Shown: piece by piece, positions 7,323-13,137 of the stretch
Position numbering within the stretch: the stretch's first letter is position 1
Layout: each line of letters begins with the position of its first letter
Source: Chloroflexota bacterium
GTDB taxonomy: Bacteria; Chloroflexota; Dehalococcoidia; Bin125
DNA length: 20,960 nt
Direction of reading: 5' to 3'
Assembly: GCA_026707335.1 (NCBI GenBank)
Contig: JAPOXB010000119.1
Span: 1 to 20,960, forward strand
The notes under the pieces: generated by a model
The model's input: the letters and a program-made list of their open reading frames with translations, nothing else
The model's database searches: none
Told to the model about the DNA's origin: nothing
Translations under genes and position numbers: made by a program

Positions 7323-8975
7323 GTGGGTGTGCGTCTCATCGGGCTCACGACGCTCGTGGCAGCGGGGCTGGTATTGGGGATCGTGCTGGCGTCGGGGGGT
7401 GGGCCGGGGGAGGGTCCGTCGGAGCCGTCGGTTGCGGCCACCCCCGAGTCGCCCGAGGCCTCCGACGAGCCGCCGGTTGCGGCGGATGTCGCGGAATCGC
7501 CGCCACCCGAGCCCACGACCCTGCTCTACAACCGTCAGGACACCACCGGAGCCGCGGCGATTGCGGGCAGCTACGCGTTCCTCGAGACAGCAGGAGACGC
7601 GGCGAGCGCGATCACGACTTTCGAGTATGGCTACAGCGGAGTGGTCGAGTTGCGCATCCACCCGACGGACGCGGGCGGGACCTCGCGTGCGGCCTTCTAC
7701 GACACCGTGCAGGTCGGGGACAGCTTCGATTACCAAACGGAGGAGTTCGATTGCGGGTTCCGCTTCAAGGTGACCAGCATCGCCCCGGCGGCGACGCCCA
7801 GGACGTTCGGCATTGAGTACAGCCGCAGCTACGGCGGATGGTGTGACGCGACTGTCGACGATTCCAGCGACGCCAAGCCCGTGCTGTTCGTGTGGAGAGT
7901 CCCGGCTGGCGTTCCCGGTCCAGACGGCGTGCGACAGATGCTCCCCGGGGAGCCCGTCGGCCCCGGGACGTATCGTGTCTCCTCCGGGGTACCCTGGGTC
8001 TTCGACGTGCCGCCCGGCATGCAGGTGATGCACTACGGCCCCGCGCTCGGCGCGATCCCCGCCGGCGCTCCTCCCGGCACATCTCACAGCGGCGTCATGC
8101 TGATCGACACCGCCACCGACTCGCGGCTGGGAATCGATTTGGAGACGGGCCGAGAGACCCGCCGCATCATCAAGTCGCCCGAGGTGAGTGCCCTGTTCGA
8201 TCAGATCATGGCGTCGATCCGGCGCGTGGGTGATCCGCCCCCGCCACCCGAGCCCACGACTCTGCGCTACGACCGCCTCGACATCACCGGCGCGGCGGCG
8301 AGCGCTGGCAGCTACGCGTTCCTGAACACCGCGGGGGACCCTGCCAGCGCAATCTACAACTTCGGCAATCTTCCCACGTGGAGCGTCGAGTTGCGCATCC
8401 ACCCGGACGATGCGAGCGGGGCATCACACGCGGCCTTCTACGACACGGTGCAGGTGGGCGACAGGTTCGACTACCAAACGAACGGCCTTGATTGTGGCTT
8501 CCGTTTCAAGGTGACGAGCGTCGGAGCAGCGGCGACCCCGCGCACACTCGGGGTCGAGTACGTGCGTACGTACGGTGGGTGGTGCGGGGATTTCGTCGAT
8601 GACCCCGGAGCCGCCAAGGATGTGCAGTTTGTGTGGAAGGTGCCGCCCGGGGTGCCCGGCCCGGGTGGTGTGCGCGAGTTGCTCCTCCAAGAGCCGGCCG
8701 GCCCGGGAACCTACCGCATCCACCCCGGCGTGCCGTGGGCCATCGACGTGCCCGCCGGCATGCAGGTGATCCTGAAGGGGATCCTCGTCGGCGAGCGCAG
8801 TTTGGGCGATCCTGCCGGCGCGCCGGGGGCCATTGTCGTCCTCCTCGATGCCGCGACCGACTCCGTGCTGGGAATCGATCCAGTCACGGGCGCGGAGGTT
8901 GGCCGGGATGTGACATCGATCGGAGTGCATACCCTGTTCGACCACATCATGGCCTCGATCCGGCGCGTGGAGTAG
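7323..8975 (+). CDS. Exported protein of two tandem 243-residue repeats, function unknown
   Basis: A 550-residue protein starting at GTG, with GGGGGTGAT just upstream as ribosome-binding site. Residues 4-24 form a signal peptide or membrane anchor (LIGLTTLVAAGLVLGIVLAS), followed by a Pro/Glu/Ala-rich linker to about residue 59. The rest is two copies of one domain: residues 60-302 and 307-549, in register at an exact offset of 247 residues with no net gap. Both copies start with PPPEPTTL and end with LFD-x-IMASIRRV. Each has one cysteine pair at equal positions (C144/C174 and C391/C421), which suggests a disulfide outside the cell. Strand-like patterns (VELRIHP, DCGFRFKVTS, GTYR) suggest a beta-rich fold. 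I do not recognise a family. Codon choice is looser than in the neighbours (more A/T third positions), which may indicate transfer. Confidence 0.75.
   Translation: MGVRLIGLTTLVAAGLVLGIVLASGGGPGEGPSEPSVAATPESPEASDEPPVAADVAESPPPEPTTLLYNRQDTTGAAAIAGSYAFLETAGDAASAITTFEYGYSGVVELRIHPTDAGGTSRAAFYDTVQVGDSFDYQTEEFDCGFRFKVTSIAPAATPRTFGIEYSRSYGGWCDATVDDSSDAKPVLFVWRVPAGVPGPDGVRQMLPGEPVGPGTYRVSSGVPWVFDVPPGMQVMHYGPALGAIPAGAPPGTSHSGVMLIDTATDSRLGIDLETGRETRRIIKSPEVSALFDQIMASIRRVGDPPPPPEPTTLRYDRLDITGAAASAGSYAFLNTAGDPASAIYNFGNLPTWSVELRIHPDDASGASHAAFYDTVQVGDRFDYQTNGLDCGFRFKVTSVGAAATPRTLGVEYVRTYGGWCGDFVDDPGAAKDVQFVWKVPPGVPGPGGVRELLLQEPAGPGTYRIHPGVPWAIDVPAGMQVILKGILVGERSLGDPAGAPGAIVVLLDAATDSVLGIDPVTGAEVGRDVTSIGVHTLFDHIMASIRRVE
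7500..8228 (+). repeat. Copy 1 of an intragenic direct repeat
   Basis: Encodes residues 60-302 of the duplicated protein. It aligns without net indel to 8241-8969 (period 741 bp); long stretches such as the PPPEPTTL and MASIRR codons are near-identical at DNA level while others have diverged, so the duplication is not fresh. Confidence 0.8.
8241..8969 (+). repeat. Copy 2 of an intragenic direct repeat
   Basis: Encodes residues 307-549, the second copy of the domain, joined to copy 1 by a four-residue linker (GDPP). Cysteine positions and both end motifs are kept. Confidence 0.8.
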
Positions 8976-9005
8976 GAGACGCGAGGATGCAGGGGACACC
9001 CACCC

Positions 9006-9030
9006 CGCTTGACACCCGACCCGTGACGGG
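9006..9030 (+). repeat. Direct repeat A (25 bp) upstream of the cNMP-binding gene
   Basis: CGCTTGACA, six variable bases, then CCGTGACGGG. It matches 9047-9071 at 20 of 25 positions. It contains the small palindrome CCGT-G-ACGG, so it may be an operator or other protein site. Confidence 0.6.
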
Positions 9031-9046
9031 GACCACACAGCCGCGA

Positions 9047-9071
9047 CGCTTGACAGTCAGGCCGTGACGGG
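9047..9071 (+). repeat. Direct repeat B (25 bp) upstream of the cNMP-binding gene
   Basis: Second copy, starting 41 bp (about four helical turns) after copy A, so both would face the same side of the DNA. Outer blocks CGCTTGACA and CCGTGACGGG are identical to copy A. Confidence 0.6.
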
Positions 9072-9178
9072 CACGACAGCAGGGCCGCGGGGACATGCAT
9101 ACGGTGGAAGTGCTGTCGCCCATTGAGGGGCCGACGGAGCCTCCTCGGCGGGGGCCGGCAGCAGGAAGTTGAGCAGGA

Positions 9179-9619
9179 ATGTCGGACACGTTTTCTTTCG
9201 AGTCGATGCTGGCGAAGACGGAGCTCTTCGCCGGGCTGGACGAGGCCGAGCTGGGCCCGTTCGCGGCCAAGTGCCAACTGCACACGTACGAGGCGGGGCA
9301 CGAGATCACCCGTGAGGGCGACCTGGGCACCGGGCTCTACGTCGTGACGCGGGGCGCGGTCGACGTCGTCTCGCGGCGCGGCACGCCCGACGAGCGCACC
9401 ATCACCACGACCGCCGCGGGCGGCTTCTTCGGTGAGCTGGCGCTCGTCCTGGAGCAGCCGCGCTCGGCCACGGTCGTGACGCGCGAGTTCACGGAGTGCC
9501 TGGTGCTGACGCGCTGGGACTTCAAGGACATCGCCCTGGAGCACCCGACGGTGATCTGGAAGCTGCTCGAGGTCGTGGCGAAGCGCCTGTCCGGGCGCGA
9601 GCTCGTCGCGGCGGCCTAG
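9179..9619 (+). CDS. Stand-alone cyclic-nucleotide-binding (CRP-like) domain protein
   Basis: A 146-residue protein made of one cNMP-binding beta-barrel, residues about 12-135. The phosphate-binding cassette is clear: GGFFGELALVLEQPRSATVV at 81-100, with E86 for the ribose hydroxyl and R95 for the cyclic phosphate. The N-terminal helix (FESMLAKTELFAGLDEAEL) and the YEAGHEITREGDLGTGLYVV block are typical. No helix-turn-helix or other output domain follows, so it is not a CRP/FNR regulator in the usual sense; it may be a regulatory subunit or sink for cAMP/cGMP. AGCAGGA directly before the ATG serves as ribosome-binding site. Upstream, 8976-9178 carries the two 25-bp repeats and no gene. Confidence 0.85.
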   Translation: MSDTFSFESMLAKTELFAGLDEAELGPFAAKCQLHTYEAGHEITREGDLGTGLYVVTRGAVDVVSRRGTPDERTITTTAAGGFFGELALVLEQPRSATVVTREFTECLVLTRWDFKDIALEHPTVIWKLLEVVAKRLSGRELVAAA

Positions 9620-9633
9620 CGCTGCGTTCGTCC

Positions 9634-9650
9634 CCGGGGCTAGTCCCCGG
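9634..9650. terminator. Small hairpin between convergent genes
   Basis: CCGGGG (9634-9639), five-base loop, CCCCGG (9645-9650). It spans the stop codon of the dehydrogenase and lies 14 bp behind the cNMP-binding gene. There is no T-run, so a termination role is only suggested by position. Confidence 0.25.
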
Positions 9651-10542
9651 TCGACCCCCGGCGCACCTCGGTCCCCCCGAGCGATTCGAGCACGCGGGCC
9701 AGCGCCTGCGTGCCGTCGCCGCCGCGGCCGGCCGCCTCGATCTGGTGGAGGAACTGGTGCACGAGACCGGCGACCGGTAGCGGCTGCTCGACGTCCTGTG
9801 CGGCGCCGAGGGCGAGGCGCAGGTCCTTCTGCAGTAGCCGCACCATGAAGCCGGGCGCGAAGTCGCGGTCGATGATGCGCGGCCCCAGGTTGGACATCTG
9901 CCAGGAGCCGGCCGCCCCGGCCGAGATCGCGTCGAGCATGCGCGCCGGGTCGACGCCCGACTTCTGCGCGAGCGTGAGCGCCTCGCAGACGCCCTCGAGG
10001 CAGCCGGCGATCGCGACCTGATTGCACAGCTTGACCGACTGCCCCGCGCCGATGGGGCCGACGTGCGTGATCGTCTTGCCCATGACTTCGAAGACGGGGC
10101 GGGCGCGATCGACGTCGGCCGCGGCGCCGCCGATCATGATCGAGAGCGTGCCGGCGATGGCGCCGGCGTCGCCGCCCGAGACGGGCGCGTCCAGCATGGC
10201 GACGCCCTGGTCCGCCAGCCGGGCGGCGATGTCGCGCGTGACGGCCGGGCTGATCGTGCTCATGTCGATGACGAGTGCGCCGGCGGCGAGCCCCTCGATC
10301 GCGCCGCCGGGGCCGGTAATCACGGCCTCCACGTCGGGGCTGTCGGTGACCATGCTGATGAAGACGTCGCAGGCGGCGGCGACGGCGGCCGGGCCGGCGG
10401 CCTCGCGCGCGCCGGCCGCGACGCACTCGTCGATGCCGGGCCGGCTGCGGTTCCAGACGCACACGTCGTAGCCCGCCGCCAGCAGGTTCTTGACCATGGG
10501 CCGGCCCATGATGCCCAGCCCCACGAAACCGATGCGTTCCAT
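9640..10542 (-). CDS. 3-hydroxyisobutyrate dehydrogenase-family (beta-hydroxyacid) dehydrogenase
   Basis: A 300-residue NAD(P)-dependent enzyme of the beta-hydroxyacid dehydrogenase family (3-hydroxyisobutyrate dehydrogenase, tartronate-semialdehyde reductase, gamma-hydroxybutyrate dehydrogenase, glyoxylate/succinic-semialdehyde reductase). The N-terminal Rossmann motif GLGIMGRPMVKNL starts at residue 8; N31-R32 after the second strand suggests a preference for NADP(H). The substrate-binding block DAPVSGGDAGA is at 118-128, and the catalytic lysine is K171 in GAGQSVKLCNQ with N174. The last ~25 residues are loosely conserved. A strong purine-rich Shine-Dalgarno (GGGAAGGGAG) precedes the ATG. 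It is divergent from the alpha/beta hydrolase at 10694; the 151-bp gap should hold both promoters. Exact substrate unknown. Confidence 0.88.
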   Translation of the reverse strand: MERIGFVGLGIMGRPMVKNLLAAGYDVCVWNRSRPGIDECVAAGAREAAGPAAVAAACDVFISMVTDSPDVEAVITGPGGAIEGLAAGALVIDMSTISPAVTRDIAARLADQGVAMLDAPVSGGDAGAIAGTLSIMIGGAAADVDRARPVFEVMGKTITHVGPIGAGQSVKLCNQVAIAGCLEGVCEALTLAQKSGVDPARMLDAISAGAAGSWQMSNLGPRIIDRDFAPGFMVRLLQKDLRLALGAAQDVEQPLPVAGLVHQFLHQIEAAGRGGDGTQALARVLESLGGTEVRRGSTGD

Positions 10543-10577
10543 CGCCCGCTCCCTTCCCTCTCACGCCCGGGGGCGCG

Positions 10578-10623
10578 TATCATCGCCCGCGCGCCGGTCG
10601 CGTATGCCCGTGGGGCCTACGAT
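10578..10623 (+). promoter_or_regulatory. Divergent intergenic region with -10-like boxes
   Basis: The 151 bp between the two divergent starts (10542 and 10694) hold TATCAT at 10578-10583 and TACGAT at 10618-10623, either of which could be the -10 of the hydrolase. No clear -35 pairs with them. Confidence 0.25.
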
Positions 10624-10693
10624 GGCCGCCCGCCCGCGACGGGGCAAGCGCCCCGCCCGGCCCATCACCCCCCACGACGAGGAGCGCCGCCCG

Positions 10694-11470
10694 ATGCCCA
10701 TCCTGCACGCCAACGGGATCGATCTGTACTACGAGTCGCAGGGCGACGGCCCGGCCGTCGTGCTGGTGCACGGCTTCGGCGACAGCGCCGAGCTGTGGCG
10801 CGCGCAGGTGGAGGCCTTCCGCGACCGCTACCAGGTCGTGACGCTCGACATGCGCGGGCACGCGCGCAGCGCCGCCCCGGCCGACCTCGGCCTCTACACG
10901 CAGGACGGGGTCGTGGAGGACGTGCGCGCCGTGATGGACGCGGCGGGCGTCGAGCGGGCGGTCGTGGGCGGGCACTCGCTGGGCGGCTACACGTCGCTGC
11001 GCTTCTACCAGCGCTACCCCGATCGGGTGCGGGGGCTGATCCTCTCCGACACGGGTCCGGGCTACCGCAAGATGCGCGGCGCGGCCGGCTGGACGTCGAA
11101 CAACGAGGTGCTGGCGGCGAAGATCGAGGCGCGCTGGCCCGAGGGCGACTTCGACGCGCGGGAGGCGCGCATGGGGCGGCACGGCGGCGACGCGCCCATC
11201 CGGCACACGGCGCGCGGCCTGGCCGGCGTCTACCGCGGCGTCATGCGCATGCCGCCGATGGTGGAGTGCAGCGAGGTCGCGGCGCCGGCCATCGTCCTGG
11301 TGGGGGAGGAGGACGCGCCCTTCCGGGGCCCCTCCGAATACATGGTGGCGAAGCTGCCCGACGGCCGCGGGCCGGTGGTCGTGGCGGGGGCGTCGCACTG
11401 GTCGAACTTCGACGACCCGGACGCCTGGAACGCGGCCGTCGGGGAGTTCCTGGCGTCGCTGCCGGAGTAG
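10694..11470 (+). CDS. Alpha/beta-hydrolase
   Basis: A 258-residue alpha/beta-hydrolase fold enzyme. The ATG at 10694 is chosen because GAGGAG lies nine bases before it and because upstream in-frame codons overlap the divergent dehydrogenase. The oxyanion-hole motif HGFGDS is at 26-31. The nucleophile elbow GGHSLGG gives Ser95. The acid is likely D207 (VGEEDAPF) and the catalytic His is H235 (GASHWSNFD). The arrangement is like that of non-heme haloperoxidase, esterase and 3-oxoadipate enol-lactonase relatives, so the substrate cannot be assigned. All triad residues are present, so it should be active. Confidence 0.87.
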   Translation: MPILHANGIDLYYESQGDGPAVVLVHGFGDSAELWRAQVEAFRDRYQVVTLDMRGHARSAAPADLGLYTQDGVVEDVRAVMDAAGVERAVVGGHSLGGYTSLRFYQRYPDRVRGLILSDTGPGYRKMRGAAGWTSNNEVLAAKIEARWPEGDFDAREARMGRHGGDAPIRHTARGLAGVYRGVMRMPPMVECSEVAAPAIVLVGEEDAPFRGPSEYMVAKLPDGRGPVVVAGASHWSNFDDPDAWNAAVGEFLASLPE

Positions 11471-11489
11471 GCCCGCGCGGGCGGCGATC

Positions 11490-11714
11490 CTATGGCGTGC
11501 GCGGCTCCGGGATCGGGCGATCCTCGGCCAGCGCCGCGCTGACCCAGCCGTGGATGGCGTCCTGCACGTGCTCGATCGCCTCCGCTTCCGTCTCGCCGTC
11601 CGACATGCAGCCGGGCAGCTCCTCCACGGTGGCGAACCAGTAGGGGCCATCGCCGTCGTCGCGCCGCTGGAGGCGAAGGTGGTAGGGGAGTTGGCTGTAG
11701 GTGTCGGCGTTCAT
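11490..11714 (-). CDS. HicB-like antitoxin-family protein, no HicA partner nearby
   Basis: A 74-residue HicB_lk-type domain: YHLRLQRRDDGDGPYWFATV, then the signature LPGCMSDGETEAEAIEHVQDAI (33-54), ending in PIPEP (67-71). GGGAGGT six bases before the ATG is an excellent Shine-Dalgarno. In classic HicAB loci this protein neutralises the HicA mRNA interferase. Here no HicA-like ORF (small, with the double-stranded-RNA-binding-like fold and its catalytic His) is seen on either side. No C-terminal DNA-binding domain is present, so self-regulation is unlikely. Solitary proteins of this kind are common and mostly uncharacterised. Confidence 0.82.
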   Translation of the reverse strand: MNADTYSQLPYHLRLQRRDDGDGPYWFATVEELPGCMSDGETEAEAIEHVQDAIHGWVSAALAEDRPIPEPRTP

Positions 11715-11852
11715 GCGCGGACCTCCCGGATGGCATGAATCACCGTATCGTGACTGCCCTTCGCATCAGTCCCGATCGTTAACGGAGTATTATGCCCGAC
11801 GAATCCCCGGCCCGACCCCCCTCGACGGCTCGCAATCCGCGGCGGGATGCGC

Positions 11853-11858
11853 TACACT
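11853..11858 (+). promoter_or_regulatory. Possible -10 box of the riboswitch transcript (TACACT)
   Basis: TACACT fits TAnnnT and would start RNA near 11865, shortly before the aptamer core. TATTAT at 11788-11793 is an alternative that would give a longer leader. The -35 is weak for both. Confidence 0.3.
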
Positions 11859-11867
11859 CCCCGCACA

Positions 11868-12002
11868 ACTGAATAGCGAGGGCCGAATCCTCCTTCGGGA
11901 GGAACGGGGGACCCACCTTCTGGGGTGAATGGAGCCACGGCTCCTAGGCGCATCTCCTTCGCGCCGAACCCGTCAGCTAACCCCGTAGGCGACTGAGGGA
12001 GT
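11868..12002 (+). ncRNA. c-di-AMP riboswitch (ydaO/yuaA leader)
   Basis: The conserved core of the ydaO-type aptamer is present in order: GCCGAATCC (11882-11890), ACGGGGGACCCAC (11904-11916), GGGGTGAAT (11922-11930), and the pseudoknot-forming GTCAGCTAACCCCGTAGGC (11972-11990). Between them lie the expected variable hairpins: CCTCC-TTCG-GGAGG (11889-11902), GGAG/CTCC (11931-11944) and GGCGC/GCGCC (11947-11965). ACTCCC at 11856-11861 can pair with GGGAGT at 11997-12002 as an outer stem. The class binds cyclic di-AMP and normally switches off genes for cell-wall hydrolases, K+ transport or osmolyte uptake. An intrinsic terminator follows at once, and the next gene on this strand starts 305 bp further on. 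Outer ends are approximate. Confidence 0.93.
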
Positions 12003-12007
12003 CTCAG

Positions 12008-12041
12008 AGCCGATCGTGCCCGACACGGATCGGCTTTCTTT
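12008..12041 (+). terminator. Intrinsic terminator directly behind the riboswitch
   Basis: AGCCGATC-GTG (12008-12018), loop CCCGA, CAC-g-GATCGGCT (12024-12035) with one bulged G, then TTTCTTT. The 3' arm can instead pair with 11882-11890 in the aptamer, which fits an OFF switch. Confidence 0.8.
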
Positions 12042-12203
12042 GTCCAAGGCCCGGTCCGGTTCGAGCAGAGACGCTCCCGGCGCTTCCCTCGGCGTCGCGG
12101 CCCGCTGAATGTGCGGGTAGCCGGCGGCCGTTGGTTTCCAGTAGCGACGGTCGTGCGGTCCGAAAAGGACAGGGTTCTCGCTCGCCCTGTCCGCCTCCTG
12201 CGC

Positions 12204-12240
12204 AGCCCGGGGCCCTCGCCGGCCCCGGGCTGTGTGTTTA
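12204..12240 (+). terminator. Strong GC-rich hairpin, probable terminator
   Basis: AGCCCGGGGCC (12204-12214), six-base loop, GGCCCCGGGCT (12221-12231): 11 perfect pairs, followed by GTGTGTTTA. The T-run is imperfect but the stem is very stable. Confidence 0.6.
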
Positions 12241-12294
12241 AGCGCGGCACGCCTGCCGGCCGCGCGGCGGCTGGATCGGCGGCGCGACGGAGCG

Positions 12295-12300
12295 GATACT
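12295..12300 (+). promoter_or_regulatory. -10 box (GATACT) for a leaderless transcript
   Basis: GATACT ends seven bases before the A of the ATG at 12307, so the expected transcription start falls on the start codon. It lies behind both terminators and would make the next gene independent of the riboswitch. Confidence 0.4.
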
Positions 12301-12306
12301 CGCGGC

Positions 12307-13095
12307 ATGGACCCCTCGGCCCTCTACCCGCTGCGCGCGACGCACGAGATCCCGGCCGTCAGCGCCGACGAGATGAGCGAGATCGAGCGGCTGGCCGTCG
12401 ATGACGCCGGGCTGTCCACGCTGCAGATGATGGAGAACGCCGGCCGCGCCCTGGCCGTCGTGGCGCGCGACCACGCGGGTCCGCCCGACCCGTACGCGCC
12501 ACGCGGCGTGCTGGTCGTGGCGGGCCGCGACGACAACGGCGGCGGCGCACTCGCGGCGGCGCGGCACCTGCGCAACTGGGGCTACGCCCCCCGCATCGCG
12601 CTGGCGGGCCCGCCGGGGCAGTTGCACGAGGCGACGGCGGCGCAGCACCGCATCCTGCATCGCGACGGCGTGCGCGCCACCTGGCCGGGCGCGCCGGACT
12701 TCGACGAGCGCTTCCCGGCCATGCTGGCCGAGGCCGAGACGGTGGTCGACGGGCTGACGGGCTACACGCTGCGCGGCCCGGTGCAGGGCGACGCGGCGCT
12801 GATCGTCGATGCGATCCTGGAGCAGGCGCCGCCGGTCGTCATCTCGCTCGACGTCCCCTCGGGCGTCGAGGCGGCGTCGGGCGACGTCTACGCCACGGCC
12901 ATCGTCGCCAGCACGACGCTGTGCCTCGCCCTGCCCAAGGCGGGGCTGATCGAGGGCGACGCCGCCGCCGCCGTCGGCGACCTGCTGCTCGCCGACGTGG
13001 GCATCCCGCAGTACATCTACGAGCGCCTGGAGCTGCCCGTCGCGCCCAACCTCTTCGCCGAGGGGCCGATCCTGCGGCTGATCTCCCACGCCTGA
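12307..13095 (+). CDS. YjeF N-terminal domain protein (NAD(P)H-hydrate epimerase-like)
   Basis: A 262-residue protein containing only the YjeF-N epimerase domain, which in NnrE/AIBP enzymes equilibrates the R and S forms of damaged NAD(P)HX; the ADP-dependent dehydratase domain of bacterial fusions is absent. Landmarks: VSADEMSEIERLAVDDAGLSTLQMMENAGR begins at residue 18; the Rossmann-like loop is VVAGRDDNGGGALAAARHL (70-88) where the family standard is GxGNNGGDG; catalytic-type Asp D148 in VVDGLTGYTLRG; and the ribose/metal-side block LDVPSGVEAASG (181-192). Gly80 replaces the usual Asp of NNGGDG, and Glu188 stands where Asp is common. The ATG at 12307 is chosen over an upstream GTG at 12232, which lies in the terminator hairpin. 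The dehydratase partner is not in this window. Confidence 0.8.
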   Translation: MDPSALYPLRATHEIPAVSADEMSEIERLAVDDAGLSTLQMMENAGRALAVVARDHAGPPDPYAPRGVLVVAGRDDNGGGALAAARHLRNWGYAPRIALAGPPGQLHEATAAQHRILHRDGVRATWPGAPDFDERFPAMLAEAETVVDGLTGYTLRGPVQGDAALIVDAILEQAPPVVISLDVPSGVEAASGDVYATAIVASTTLCLALPKAGLIEGDAAAAVGDLLLADVGIPQYIYERLELPVAPNLFAEGPILRLISHA

Positions 13096-13112
13096 CCGAG
13101 GTCGCGCCCTGC

Positions 13113-13118
13113 TAGGGT
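13113..13118 (+). promoter_or_regulatory. -10 box (TAGGGT) of the HEPN/MNT operon
   Basis: TAGGGT lies between the epimerase stop and the HEPN start; expected transcription start is near 13125, and CAGGGAG (13124-13130) acts as Shine-Dalgarno for the ATG at 13138. Confidence 0.4.
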
Positions 13119-13137
13119 TCGAGCAGGGAGCCGGCGC

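Larger units (their letters stand above)
12042..12306 (+). other. Structured non-coding stretch, possible small RNA
   Basis: These 265 bp between the riboswitch terminator and the next start codon hold no credible coding frame. The second half is rich in stems: GTCC-gaaaa-GGAC (12158-12170) and GGACAGGG/CCCTGTCC (12167-12192) share the same GGAC and exclude each other, and an 11-bp GC-rich stem follows at 12204-12231. I recognise no known RNA family. If the riboswitch terminator is read through, this would be the only thing transcribed before the second hairpin. Confidence 0.45.

Noticed and set aside
9009..9055. Two TTGACA hexamers as -35 boxes
   Set aside because: At 17-bp spacing the downstream hexamers are ACCACA and ACGACA, which are not -10 boxes. 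The hexamers are parts of the 25-bp repeats.
10063..11643. Long plus-strand frame over the dehydrogenase and hydrolase genes
   Set aside because: Arg/Gly/Ala-rich without domains; both underlying genes are in other frames with complete active sites.
12058..12065. GGTTCGAG resembling a tRNA T-loop
   Set aside because: No acceptor stem, D-arm or anticodon arm can be formed around it.
12131..12241. 36-codon ORF starting at TTG inside the structured region behind the riboswitch
   Set aside because: Rare start, no ribosome-binding site, low-complexity product, and it runs through the hairpins.
12111..12404. GTG-started frame of 97 codons crossing into the epimerase gene
   Set aside because: Arg/Pro/Ala-rich product typical of shadow frames in GC-rich DNA; crosses the terminator hairpin and overlaps a better gene.
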